DNA of 64,000 nucleotides from Paragyromitra xinjiangensis. Taxonomy: Eukaryota > Ascomycota > Pezizomycetes > Pezizales > Discinaceae. Under the pieces are notes generated by a model, which saw only the letters and a list, made by a program, of their open reading frames with translations, was not told the origin of the DNA and did no database searches. Position 1 is the first letter of the stretch, and the number at the start of each line of letters is the position of its first letter. Made by a program: the position numbers and the translations under genes. Location of the stretch: the NCBI GenBank assembly GCA_038503065.1, contig JBCAMK010000018.1, positions 1,426,001 through 1,490,000 on the forward strand, read 5' to 3'. This document shows, piece after piece, positions 1 to 12,836 of this stretch.

Positions 1-3000
1 TGGGAATTGTAGGGCTCTAGGCTGCGCGGAAGCCTATTTAAGGGTTTTGCCTAAGGGCGTTTTAGGCCTTTGTGTCCAGCTGAAAGAAGATGTCGTTGAT
101 TATGGTACTCATTTGAGCCTTTCCAGATACCCCCGACTAAGGTTGGGCTGAAGCCGGCGCCCTTGGACGAATTAAAATAGGTAAAACCGGAACTTTCATA
201 CGATGATGCTGGCTAGGATCTAAGGCTGGCGATGCATGGGCGGTCCTGACGTAAAAGGCTACCACTATCGTCTCCGCAGTTGGCGCACATCTGCGGGAAA
301 TATTCTTCTACTTTCTGAGAGACTCGTGCTAGGGCCGATCTTAGTTCTTGGATAACACTGGTAGGTGTCATGTAATGACGGATCGATAGTGTCTCTGTTT
401 TTGAGAGTAAGTTTTGACTAGTTTGCTTTTGCCACGGTGGGTGAGGTGGATATGAGGTGTTAGTTTGCGGATATGAGTACATATCAAGTTTATAATAGCG
501 CCTGGTCCACGAGCTTGGTTAATACTAGTTTGTCCAGCAGGGAGATCTCGGTAGTACTTCTTTACTGACTGACCTAGTGTCTTGACGCAGCGAAGCTGTG
601 AACTAAAAGAAACACTTGTGGCAGGTGGAACCTCGTGTCGTATTACTGTTACCGAAACCCTGTTATAGAGGAGTGGGCCAGTTCAGTAACGCTGTAGCCG
701 TATCCATTCCTTTAATGAACACGAATAACACCAGTAAACCGAGTAGCGCTGAATACCTGAATCTCAAGGCCAGGCAAATAGGATAATGCAGATCGATAGA
801 TCGACAGTCAACGAAATCAAATTCCCTCGGTAGGAGTTGGTTTAGTTCAGCCAGTAGGATTAGAGCGCTGACGTTGATATGGTTATCAACACCCGATTGG
901 TTGTTTACGTCGTTTAGACATACTATACTGGGATATTATCAGCAGGTATCGCTCGATAAGATTAGCAGGTATTTCTCGACTTTTGAGTATATCTCTCAGG
1001 TTGAAGCTATGCAAAGAAAGGTAGTGGTACAGTGTGGACCACCGCTGGAAAGAGCGGGTGGGATAAACGACAAGTCACAACCGAATTAACAGCCCCGGGA
1101 ATGGCATCATGTTGAAACCATGGATTCTGGCCAAAGGGAAACAACACCCCCGCTACACAAACTAGCCGCTATGACGAAAGAGTGACCGCTAAATTCAATA
1201 CAGAAAGATATGCCAACGAAAATATCGTTCTCGAGTGGATTTATGAGCAACTTCTACCTGTTATACAAAGAGAAGATCCCGAGCATGGCCCTGTTTCAGC
1301 TGCTACTGGTATATGTCTATAGAAAGTATATTAATTCGGGGTATCGGGATCATGTTTCGATATATATAGCATCAAACGGAATATCTATCAAACCTCACTA
1401 ATTTAGAGGTGCTGACGGCTGAGATTCATGAGATTCACAGGTAAACCCTAACCCTGATCGTTTCCTTCATATTTCAATAATGATTGATCTGAGCTAATCT
1501 AGTTCTCAGCACCAACAACACCCCTCCCCAAGCCCGGCTACGTTCAACACCAACGAGATATTGCAGTAGTACCCTCGAAGCCTCGTACAGTAGGTGTTCT
1601 GGGGTCGACCAAGCACTTAGTAGCTACTGTAAGACGAACTAGAACCTGCTGTATACTTCGGTAAGTATCTGATAATTCTACAAGGATTCGAACCCAAGTT
1701 GATTGACAAGTATTCTACCCTCACAGGTAATCTACAGGGCAGCAGGATACGATGCCGCCATAGCCCACCACCGATCACAGACTATGCCGTACAGCTTTAG
1801 ACCGTACCAAGGAGCTCCAACTTCAGTATCCGCTAACACAAGGGTACGGATAACTTAACGTACTAACCGAGGGAAAGGACTGAACTCTAAAAGGTCCGGA
1901 AAGCAGTACCTAGCGTTTCCCTGTCACGACGGAGAAATTCCGTAAAATAAGCAATGTCCGAGATTCTCTGGATAAGAGTTTGAAGCTCTTATTCTATGAA
2001 GAAGATGATTGTTAAAATCATGATCCTCAAGAAAATAAACCGGTAATGCGCGGCGATGGGATCTAGGACGACGAGTTGATTCCTATCAGAGCAGCCCGCT
2101 TCATGCTCCATATCTCCCCAGCTAATCGAAAAGAAGCCAATTCCGCTGTGAAATCCCGTACAAGAAACTGGATAAATGATTTCCTGACTCTAGAAATCAA
2201 ATCAGGAGTCTCTGGATCACTCCCCCGCCTCAGGGTGGAAATAAGACTGTGGTTGGTCGGAAGTGGCGGTGCTGTGAATACTACCATATTGTAATAGGGC
2301 TCAGGCAAATTCTACAGCAATTGAGAAATGGGAAAATAGTTCAGCACCCACAGATAAGCTACCAAGGAGAGACAGCTTGGCCGTAGTAGTCACCATTATT
2401 GAAACTTTCGACATCGACTCAGAATTAGGCACAGTCACCGAATTCCCTGATCATCGAAGTCGCGAAGGTGTTTCTAAGGAAACCAGAAGTCGGTGAGAAT
2501 CCCATGTTCGTAACACAGGACCTCTTACAATGGGTAGATGTTCTCTAGGAGTATTTAGAATAGGGATGCGCTTCAAGATGTTTACAGGAGGCTGCGCAGC
2601 GATTAGCTATTTGGGACACAGTTCCCTGTTTGCTTACAAAGAGCGCGTTCAGCTGCAACGGTTTGAGGCTAGGGGGAAACACAATTCTAGTATTGGACCC
2701 TTACCTTGTAGAGATATATCTATGTTACTTTGCTGTTACATTCGTGTTCGGTCATAGAACGATGAGAATGAGCCATCCCGTTCGCTCTGGCATATCCAAG
2801 CATCGTATCGCCTGGTTAGTACTGCAGTGGGTGACCATGTGGGAATCCCAGGTACTGAACTCTTTTTGTATGTGGTTTGGAAATATGTTGACTGTGAGGC
2901 CTTGGTAAACACGATACTTACTGCACTACTAGCAAAAAAAAAATGGCTTGAGGATAGGGCTCGTTGCAACCAAAAACCAAGCTATATTTTATTTTTCAGC

Positions 3001-3720
3001 AAGTATACACGATCACAAGCAACATATCGGGGCGACAGCGCTACGAATTCAATTGATATACTTATTTGGGTTGGGGTTGGGGTTTCCTATCTGTGTGCCA
3101 TAAGGAGCCTTGGGACGCTCGGCAAAGAGTATATTTTCAAGCACATGGATAGGATAACGCGATCATTAAAGAATCTGATGATAAATGAAAGGGAATTCGG
3201 TATCAGTTTCGTGAGAAACAGTTATATCAATTAGAGAAATGAGCGTCACTAGAAACAGTAATAACCATATGAGAATTGCACCCGCCTACGTTATCTATCC
3301 GGTCAGCTGTCCACCAGAACATTTCGACGTCGAGTGATATTATATTTTTACACAAACACTACAATTTCTATCAAAACAGCGGTAAGGTGGGGTAAGTGAC
3401 GGTTGGTGAGGTATCATTCCTTTTTATAGAGGGTAGGTTCACCCGCTATCACCCGCTTAGCCACATGCTCTGAAATCTAGCTTCCCCCCCTAGGAACAAC
3501 TAGCCCAGCCTAAATCCCTTGGAAAAAATAATAGCTATTAATTTTATCACTATTATCGGGAACGTTAGGACTTAGGAATTAACAGTAGCTTTAATCTCCG
3601 TGCCACTGACTGCCCAGAAAGTTCAAAACAAACATGGATGCGTGAGGGATGAGGGAATACTGATTCAAGAAACAATCATCGGTTAAGATGTTTTTAAAGC
3701 CTTCGTGATAACATTTGGGT
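1..3720. other. Gene-poor spacer, no supported gene
   Basis: No reading frame here has a recognisable domain, a convincing splice pattern or a signal peptide. The base composition is unremarkable and probably represents old decayed DNA. A short telomere-like run (AAACCCTAACCCT) lies near 1445 and one copy of the dispersed CGAGTGAT motif at 3331. The 89-residue frame on the minus strand at 213-482 has a Pro/Gln-rich start and a CxxC pair, but I do not recognise it. Confidence 0.5.
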
Positions 3721-4723
3721 TTACATGGCGTTTGCTCCACCGTCAACAGTCCAAGACGCGCCTGTAACAAAGCTTGCTAAAGGACTATTCAAAAACAAAA
3801 CCACATTCGCGATTTCCTCCGGATACGCAAGCCTCCTTACCATAGTATGATTTATCATCATTTCATGGAAATTTGGAATATCACTGAACTTATCCAAGAA
3901 GGACGTCTGGACGGGCCCGGGTAAAACGGCGTTTACTCTAATGCTATCTTGTGCATGATCGGCAGCTACAAGTGAAATCGATAAGCAGGTTCCTTAACTA
4001 AAGAGGAATGGTGCCAACCCGGGAGTCTAAAACATACCCGCACATCTAGTCATTCCAATTGCTGCGTGCTTTCCGGTCACATACGCAGAACAGCCTTTGA
4101 TAGACCGCAAACCAGCCACGGAAGCCATGTTGACAATGGACCCCCGAACACCTACCCTACCATCCGAAGCTACAAGCTCCTGCTTCCTCATTGCTTTCAG
4201 TTCCTCTCGCAGACAATAGAACAAGCCATAGAGATTAACGCTATTCGTAAAGTTGAAATCTTCGGTAGTTTTGTCCGCAGTCATTTTTGCTCCATTCTCC
4301 GGCCTCTGTTGAATGGCTATGGTCAGCGATCGATCGACCCCCCTTCACTTGAATAACCAGACCGAGTACTCACCCCGGCAATATTTAATGCATAATCAAT
4401 CCTTCCGAAAGCACTCACTGCCTTTTCCACCATCTTTGTCACCGATTCCTCGCTAGTTACATCCGTCTGAATGGAAACCGCTTGAAAATTCTTGTTTGTC
4501 GCAATCTTTCGAGCCTCAGCAGCTACTTCCAAAATTTGGCTGTTCTTGATATCCGCAATGGCAATGGCAGCTACTCCGGCTCTAGCGTAGGCTAGAGCAG
4601 TCGCTCTCCCAATTCCTTGTGCTAGTAAAAAAGTTAGCTGGCGAGCATGAATCGCGATTGTGATTTGATCCATGGTATGGTACCTGCGCCCGTAATAAGA
4701 GCAGTTCCCCTAAGTCTTAACAT
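3721..4723 (-). CDS. Short-chain dehydrogenase/reductase, copy 1
   Basis: NAD(P)-dependent oxidoreductase of the classical SDR family, 266 residues, probably cytosolic; the substrate cannot be told from sequence. Four exons read on the minus strand: 4684-4723, 4374-4621, 4038-4305 and 3721-3965, all joined in frame by GT-AG introns. The Rossmann motif TGAAQGIG is at residues 11-18 and is created by splicing exon 1 to exon 2. NIAG stands in for the usual NNAG at the end of exon 2. The catalytic Ser158, Tyr171 and Lys175 (YVTGK) are present, and the C-terminus carries the SDR-typical pattern ending near TVDGG. The length is normal for the family. The start at 4723 is chosen because it gives a short beta-strand directly before the glycine motif, as in the paralogue at 7224-8234. 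Nothing is broken. Other SDR types such as ketoreductase or sugar/alcohol dehydrogenase remain possible. Confidence 0.88.
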
Positions 4724-7223
4724 AGTTATTAAATATGTGGTGGTTTCCTCTGAAATTCGCTATCAATACTTCTTCCAGAAACTGCTCAAGATGAAATGGA
4801 TGAATGCGAATGGTTTTATGGAGCTCCAGTTAGAATGGTGATCACATACCATAGGAGAGCTGCATGATAGACCGATCATTATCTCGCAAGATCTGACACT
4901 GGTGTCTTCCACGGATGAGATCCCAAGACATCCTTCGAGACCACAGAGCGATGCATTTTGGTCATCGGTTGCGTACAAGCGCGAATCCCGACGCGAACCC
5001 CGGCCATGGGAAGGAGCCTTACCACCAATCATAAATAGAATCTGCAGTCACGTTTATGAGAAGGAAAGCTAATTGCAGAATAACTTTCCTCACTCATACG
5101 AAGGATAGCCAATATCAATATCCCCCAACTGCATATAGGTTCTGAAGCCCAGACCTCGAAACACAGATACTTCTCCCTCCACTTATATTCTTCCCCACCT
5201 TACGGCATAACATTAGTACCAAGCCAATCGTAGCATCACAACATAATTTCCTAGCCACTGAGGCATCGTAGCAACTTCAGTAACTTTCTCTTTCAAGCCC
5301 ATGAGCCTTGCATTGTCGCAGCTTACATCAAAATCTAACAGATTCCAGCCTATGCTTCTTACATCAGCAAATAAGCAGGATAAAATCTTATCTAGCATTG
5401 GTTTCTATCAATGTTAAATGAAACCAATTCTAAGGTATCGATACGCCCTCCATACATATTTAAACAACTTTCAAAGACATTTTCATAGTAATGTTCCCAT
5501 TCCCCCCCAAAAATATGAAAATAAGTGAAAATTATTACAGAGTGTGGAGCTATTTAGTATATAGCTCTAAGAGTTTGATTGGCTAGCATGTGGTGGGTAG
5601 TGCCTAAATTCCAAGCAATCATCCTATCCCCGGCCAATTATTCTGAGGCATGAATTCATGACCACCGAGGCAAAGTTACTTGGCCACAGATTTAGGGAGC
5701 GTGTAGAACTTAATAACTTAATCAATAAGAGGGCGCAGAATATTCTCGTGTAACGATATTCTTACTTTTTTAAGACAAGATGTCTCAGCTCCACCAGTCA
5801 TGTCTCCGCATAGCAAATATGGCTATATGCCGAGCTCTTATATGTCAACTGTTCAGTTGCATCAAGGTTCCACAAGTCTTTCAACCCCCCACTATTTGCC
5901 AAGAGCATAACTACTTGCCCAGCACCGCTCAACAGCAGATCCCAACTATAATATTCTACCAGGAATAACATGAACTCTTGGATTGTGTGCAAAACGTCTA
6001 CGGGAACACCAGGCCGCAGAACCTATCACACAACAAAAAGACACTAAACGAAATTCCCACAGTATAACTTAACACGCTACACGTCTCAAGATCAGTGCTC
6101 CAGGCGAATCTACACAAACTTCTAACTAGAAAAAAAAGACTTCTCATACTCTCCCACTAGTTTCCAAGGTGGATTATTCATACTCAGTACCATGTGGTGT
6201 TCCACCTACCGCCCCGGGCTGTGGGAGACTCCCGCGCCTGCAAGTAGCCACCTCGAGATGTGCATTTAGTATAAATAACATTACAATCCTTATCTTCGTA
6301 ACCAACATTATTCAGGCATGCTCTTACTATGAAAGTGCTCCGCAATCTGATCAGTCCCTAGCAGCTGATCCTATGACACTTTTTCCGCAAATGACAAGCG
6401 TCTCCTCGATCACCTAGCCTATTCATTATTTCTACCAATCCACTGGAACAAAATCTATAAATCCAATCTAATTCGCGACGATCGCCCCCTGTACTCTGCT
6501 ATCAAGAGATATCCGAGCAGAGATAGGTGGCACGAATCCCGGAGGTTTCATAAACCATCAACTAGTGACTCGAAAAGAACAACCTCACACCGCAGCACAC
6601 CAGCCAGCTCATCAAATCAGCTACATCCCACCTCCGCATTCCGACTAGATCGACATCTAGCTATGCATTCTTTGGTCCCGTTTCGTTACAATGACCTCTC
6701 CGTTAGATATAACATATCTCGCCCTTGTAAATCTGTAAGAGTATATTTGATGCTGCTGATACCCGCGTCTCACAAAAGCCTGCAAACTACTGAAAATACC
6801 TCAATCAGTACCACCAACAGAGGTTAGATCCCGAAATCTCAAAGTACTTCCATCACGACTGCATATAGCAATCGTCGACCACACCCCCACATTAGATTCG
6901 CCAGCACGACACCTATAATTAATCAAGTCTAAGGACATGTGGTACTACCCAACACTCGTGTAGCGTTGACCGAGTGATACTAAATGACGCAAATTACGGA
7001 GCTGAAACACAAATCCAGAACAGCAGCGGCTAAATTAGCGCAAAAATTCTAGAATCAGTGAGTAGGAGACGATGCCTGGCGGTGGCTCGTGCTCAATCAA
7101 GCTCCCTTAATCAGGAACCTGTGGGTTAGGGCTATGATCATTGATAGCTCGATATGGTCTTCCAAGTAAAAATGATACATCAACAAATAATCCTTTTTTT
7201 GTTATTTTATACACAAAAGACAC
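4724..7223. other. Spacer between the two SDR genes
   Basis: About 2.5 kb without a supported gene. The upstream region of SDR copy 1 lies at its left edge. One dispersed CGAGTGAT motif copy is at 6971. The rest is AT-rich with scattered stops in all frames. Confidence 0.5.
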
Positions 7224-8234
7224 TTATAGCGCAGTGTACCCCCCATCAACTGCCCAATCCACCGCAGTAATGAAACTCGCCTTCTCAGAGCTCAAAAACC
7301 CAATCACCTCGCCAACTTCTTCGGGTTTGCCCACTCGCCTCAATGCAGTTCGCTCCATACGCTTATTAATCCGCTCAATAACTTCTTTATTCCCAATATT
7401 GGAAGCAGTCTCGATGAATGCAGGACAAACGGCATTGACCCGGATCCCATCGGATCCATGTTGGAAAGCTATGGTTTAGGTTCCGTTAATTATGTTACTA
7501 CCCATAAGAGGTGATGAAAAAAGAAAAGAATCAACGAACCCGCAGTCTTCGTAAGCCCAATAACGGCGTGTTTTGAGGGTACATACGCCGAAGCATATGG
7601 AGCAAGCGCTCGGAGTCCTCCAATTGAGGAGATATTGACAATCGAGAACTTCTGAGAACCGCCAGCCTCCCGAGTCTTCAGCATAGCGCTAATTTCGGCT
7701 CGCTGAGAGAAGAAAACTCCACGAGCATTGATATTCATTGTGTACTCCCATTCCTCTGTTGGCAGATTCCCAAGAGTAGTCTCTTTGGGCTGTGGCACCC
7801 CACCAGCCTAGACGAAATTAGCACAAAGCCAGTAAAAGGCCTCACGAAAACACGAACTATAAAAGACAGAGCCTACCTTATTCGTGAAACTCACTCCAGC
7901 GGAATTGACGGCATAATGCAACGCTCCGAACGCATCCACAGCAACCTTAACCATGTTATTGACGCTAGACTCATCGGCAACATCAACGTGGATATGGATA
8001 GCTTTGTAGTGAGGATTTGTGGCATGCTTCTGGGACTCTTCTGCTGCAGACTTTGCCGCTTCCAAATTGATGTCTGCAAATGCGACTCCCGCAGCGCCTT
8101 CCCGAGCGAAGATGCGTCCGGTAGCCCTGCCAATTCCGCCTCCTATACAAGAAGGTAAGCATAATAGACTGACAGGAACAGAAAAGTTTAAACAAACCAC
8201 CGCCAGTGATCAAAGCATAGCCAGGAAGTGACAT
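7224..8234 (-). CDS. Short-chain dehydrogenase/reductase, copy 2
   Basis: Second SDR-family oxidoreductase, 271 residues, on the same strand as copy 1 and about 2.5 kb from it. Minus-strand exons are 8198-8234, 7877-8142, 7540-7807 and 7224-7468. Splicing the first two builds the cofactor motif TGGGGGIG (residues 10-17). Asn-Ser-Ala-Gly follows at the NNAG position. The catalytic residues are Ser162, Tyr176 and Lys180 (YVPSK), and the C-terminus ends near AVDGGYTAL. The last two exons are 268 and 245 nt, exactly the same lengths as in copy 1, and the first intron interrupts the glycine motif in the same phase. The pair therefore arose by tandem duplication (inference). The sequences have diverged strongly, so the two may act on different substrates. 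The physiological role is unknown. Confidence 0.9.
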
Positions 8235-9600
8235 GTTTCTCTATGGATCTTGAGGTGATTTTTCCGGTATATATCCCGCACGTACGTAGGAACTAGCGAT
8301 AGGAATACAGATGAATAGTTCAAACATCTTGTTTATAAGAGGGATTTGACATTTTATGATAGAACCGCATGTGTGTGTAGTTCTGAAATCATGCTATGGA
8401 AAAAAATGGTGCTATGACCTTCAAATGAAGCTGCGCTCGACAATAAACGAAACAATGCATTGCGTATGCAGCGTAACACAAAGCGAAACTATTTTCTGTA
8501 CTGCATACATCGCTTAAAAGAAGAACTTTCTTGCACAATTCAATGAGATTCCAACACGTATGGCGGGGTAGATCCACTCCCGAGATCTACCATCGCAAAA
8601 TAGACACAAGTTGACCTGTTCCAGGCATTTGGGTGAAGCGCTTTGATATGGGGTAAATTCTGCAGAATGTAGTAAATATATTCCTAGAGCGGTAAACCGC
8701 TTAAGATCTGCTCCATCCTGGCACTGGGCCAAATCCTCATTGGTTGACTGGATTCTTGGAAATCATAAAGTGGACTGGAAAAACCCCCCACGCCTTGTCG
8801 TAGCCGTATCCTGTTTCCATCCATCCTCACCCCTCATTGTGGAGTGGCCGCAACCTCTTTACAAATATTTTCGTGATTTACGGTACCAAGATTCCATAGC
8901 CGAAATACTGCAGGATATCAGCCGGTGCGGGCTTTGAATCCCCGATTTCAACTGCGGGGTTCGTATAACAGGGCTTCAAGAAATTGGTTTTCACTAGGCC
9001 TTGCAGCTAACATCTTTAATATGTATAAGATCATTCGATTGTAGTCATAAAGGCCAACAGCCATCAACTCAAGTGAAATAGCTATCGGGTACCGCCATCA
9101 AAAAGCCTACGCAAAATGTGATAAATCGGGGTCTGGCGGTGAAAACCCCGCAAATTCCCACCAAAATATCCATTACCGACTTTGCATGTCCACTTTATAT
9201 ATGAGTGGGTGTGCTTACGACGTCTCGTTATTGCAAAGCTTAACAAAATGATTAGATGACGCCGGATATAACACATGCCGAACCTTTCCACGTCACCGAG
9301 TGAAGAAGCTTAAACGATTATGCGGATCTTAACCTGGGGTATGACAGCTCGCCTTAGCTACCAGTCTCAAACCGCGACAGAACCATGGTTCATGAAACTC
9401 AGTCCACTTATAAGGAGGTGTCCCAGGTTACCGTACCCGAGAGAATGGGTTAGGGTTATTGCTCTACTTTCTTTCCGCCCTAGGGTATACACAGTACGCA
9501 AAGAATGAGATCCTTTGCATGAATTAGGAATTGTCCTCCATAGATTCCCCTGAGGTCTCACATACACATACCCGACGCCACATGTCGAACTCCCGGAATA
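8235..9600. other. Spacer upstream of SDR copy 2
   Basis: No gene recognised. It presumably contains the SDR copy 2 promoter at its left end. A telomere-like GGGTTAGGGTT lies near 9448. Confidence 0.5.
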
Positions 9601-9744
9601 CCGTAGCATTTCGTGAAATTCGTTCCGGCGCCAAGGGGTGGAACATAGGTAAAAAGCAAGAAAAACGGTCAGTCTAAACTGCCTTAGTGCTAGCATTTAC
9701 TCCCTTAATACTAGCGCCGGAACGAATTTCACGAAATGCTACGG
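9601..9744. mobile_element. MITE copy A (TA-flanked, 33-bp inverted ends)
   Basis: A 144-bp non-coding element. It begins CCGTAGCATTTCGTGAAATT and ends with the exact inverse of this, the arms matching for about 30 bp up to GGCGC. The dinucleotide TA flanks both ends, as expected for Tc1/mariner-type insertion. A diverged second copy in reverse orientation is at 48473-48606, which makes this a family and not a chance palindrome. There is no coding capacity. An autonomous parent is not visible in the window; the Tc1-like element at 60036 has different termini. Confidence 0.8.
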
Positions 9745-11139
9745 TAGACACCACTCGCAGGCACGGCAGGATCATTGTCGTAAGGGTTAGAGAAGTCTAC
9801 CCGAGACAGAAATGATATGATTTTATTGCCTTCCCTCATCTCTTTGATATGTAAGTGGTGTGTTGGCCATAATCTAATAAAATAGAGTAAACACGCAGGC
9901 TATTCCCATCGAGTGATATTTCGTGATTTCGATACCTACTACCTTCAGCCTATCACCTCCTAGATGATGATCGACTGGCTTAGCTCGACCTCTCCTCCTC
10001 CGAGTAGTCTTGGACTTTTTGATACGTGTGTTGTGTTTTGTGGAGGGAACTGACTTCGCACTACACATATTACAAATACTCAACTAGTATAGTAAAATTT
10101 AATTGATGTTCAATTACCTCAGTGTTTTATTCAGCTACCACCCTTCCACTTCCCATTAATCGACAAGCTGAATATAGAATGCGGACGTGATACCTACCAA
10201 CAACAGCGATTGGCATCGGGACTAAGCATTCCGGGGATGACGCGCGACGCGCCTGACCGAGTGAAACACTGTGATCCAGGATAATAAATGTCTTAGATGA
10301 ACGCTTACCGAACGACAGACCAATGCTTGACATTCCCCGATAGCCTGGGATGGCTATTCGAGTCGAGTCAGGCGAAATACGTACTCTCGGCTGTTTATCT
10401 ATATTCCCTCAGACATAGTTTGGCGTCGGATACACATTATTCTCCCCCCGTCATCGAGGGGTTTTGCTTCTTCTGCATGCACGGATGACTGGGCTTCGGT
10501 CCAGACTTTGTGAATGCCGACCACGAAGTTACCTTCTACTGGAAGTTCGGCGAGGCTAGGTTGTGGGACTAACGTAATCAATGCTGATCCGAGACATACT
10601 TGTCAAAATAGAGTATTCCCATCGTGTGAAACGCCTCGAAGCTTCATAGCCTCTCGCTGTCCAAGACAGCAGGATGTTCGGAGGGGAGATGGCATCATCC
10701 GACGCATTTGGTTCAAGTATAGCCGGTGGATATGAGATCGTACATATGTGGTAAGCCGGAAAGCGAAGCTTCTTCCAATAGTGTGGTTTGTTTTATTTGT
10801 GCGTTTCGGATTACTGGGAGATGCTGTGATGGATAGGTAGCTTGTATGTACTCGAGTCTTGCCGCGTCTTGGTAAATTACTTCATCATAGACTCTCACTC
10901 GAAACCAAGATACATGTCGTCACTGGAAATTGAAGAGTTATTGGCTGCCCAATACTGAGTGAACTAGACCGACAGTGTTTACAAATCTCCACTGAATGAA
11001 AGGTGCGGTAGTTCAAGGCATTTCAGCTCTGTAGGAATCCAGACCCCCACACTCCAACAACCACTCGGAAATGCAATGTTTTCCGGTTCTGTTTGGCTCC
11101 CTTATCTTCCGGTCCAAGTTGATTACTAGAGTAGACAGT
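9745..11139. other. Spacer
   Basis: No supported gene. Two copies of the CGAGTGAT motif lie at 9910 and 10258, only 348 bp apart. The short frames on both strands lack any family signature. Confidence 0.45.
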
Positions 11140-12792
11140 CTCGACCCGGCCGGCCGGCCGAATATTACTCCCACGCGAATAAATTGTCTATAACGGAACC
11201 GAAATCAAAACCCCTTTTCTCAATTCGAATTTACCAACTTCCAACACCTATTTCCCACTCCCCGAGATTCCGCGGCCGTATGGGTGCTCTTCCCCGTTCC
11301 GGCCCTCGGTTCCAACAAACCCGGAGCAAAGGCTGCCGAAGGGAAAAAAACAAGCCACATGGCCAGGATCACAAAGCATCACGGGTGACGCCAAGAACCC
11401 GCTGTATCGCTGCATCGACCCACTCCCGGCGATATCGACTTTCGGCTTCAGACTCAGACTAGGCAGGTGCCGCCAGGCCGACACACCGGGGGGGTTCGGG
11501 GCTGTGTTTTCTTTTTCTGCCCACTTTTATGTTGATTTGCAGTTCCTTTGGTGTTTTTTCGTTGCTTTTTTTTGGGTGACAGAGGAGCCCCGATTCGGTA
11601 GGACAACATCTCAGATTCCGAACTCCGAGGGTTGAGGTCACTTCTTGTGTACCACACTCAGGCTACGTTTCGTCCTCAGGTTATGACACGATGGACAGAT
11701 ACAAACTTTAGGGAAAACCCACCCCCCCCTCTCTGTTCACTCTGATCTTTAGCCCACAGCCGGATGCATCCATACCTCACTCAGTTACGCACATATCACA
11801 CGGGACGCATCCGGCCGCGCCGACCACGGCCCAACGAACCTTCCCGCGGCTCTCCGTTGAATTTGATCACTCGATCGGCGGGAAATTGAGAGGATCCCTC
11901 ACATCGAATTATCTATCGATTGTATCGTCTCGGCCGCGGAACAACACGTGTTTTATATATTCATTGCCTCCATTCCCGAGATTACACCTGGGTTGGATGG
12001 TGTTTAACGTGCTGATTATGTGATATGGGAGAAACAAATCGCCAGCTGGGGGGGGGGGTGTTTTGCCCCACCGTCATTGGGGGCTGACGAATATCTACTT
12101 AGTGGATGAAACGAAAACGAATTCGAAACAAACGCGGAAACAACCCAACAACGGTCGGCCCGGTGATTCCGGAACCGATGGGAGGGGGTGAACAACACAA
12201 ACGCCGCGGGAAGCAACAAGACGAAAAAGAAAAGAAAAAAATCACCCCCAACCCCCAACCATATGCGGAATTCCCATGTCTATTTGCTTGCGCAGGAACT
12301 AATTTTTTACGATTTTTATTTATTAGCCCTTTTCTTTTCTTTTTTCTGGATGGGGGGGTCTCTTTGGCGCCTCGGGAATGGCAGAAAACAGGAATGCAAA
12401 TAGCCGGGACAGGACGAAGGAATTCTCCGTCGGTGTGAGGTAGTGGGACTGACGTGCATTGTGAGCCTCCTCTTCCTGTGGGATACCGGCGCGGGCGCGG
12501 ACGGGGTTTGCTGGTGTTTTTTTTCTTTCTTCTTCTTTGCTTTCTTTCCTTGCCTTGCTGGCTGTGCCTCGGGATCTTTTTTTACTTGCGGTGTATACAC
12601 GGGAGTTTTATTTATTTATTTATTTAAATTATTATTTTTAATTTTATTTACCGTGCGTTCTTCAATATTTGTGGGCAGAAAGGGACCCCTCCCCAGTTTC
12701 ATGCACCGGGAAGGGCACGGCAAATTTATTTAATTAATTCCACGGGAAGAAGAGAAAGAAAAAAACTGGGAATTTTCTTGGGAACCACTCAG

Positions 12793-12836
12793 GTAGTCAG
12801 TAAGTCAGTCAGTCGGTCAGTCAGTCAGTCAGTCGG
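12793..12836. repeat. (GTCA)n microsatellite
   Basis: Eleven imperfect tetranucleotide units of the form AGTC/GGTC run through this stretch in the upstream region of the transcription factor gene. Confidence 0.9.

Noticed and set aside
213..482. 89-residue minus-strand frame with Pro/Gln-rich start and CANCG
   Set aside because: No family match by eye, no splice or promoter support, and a length within chance range.
1445..1457. Telomere-like CCCTAA repeats here and at 9448, 32562 and 58626
   Set aside because: Only one to two units each, scattered and in both orientations; not a telomere end and not clearly an interstitial array.
1681..1740. tRNA-like T-loop (GGATTCGAACCC)
   Set aside because: The T-stem does not pair properly and no acceptor or anticodon stem can be formed around it.
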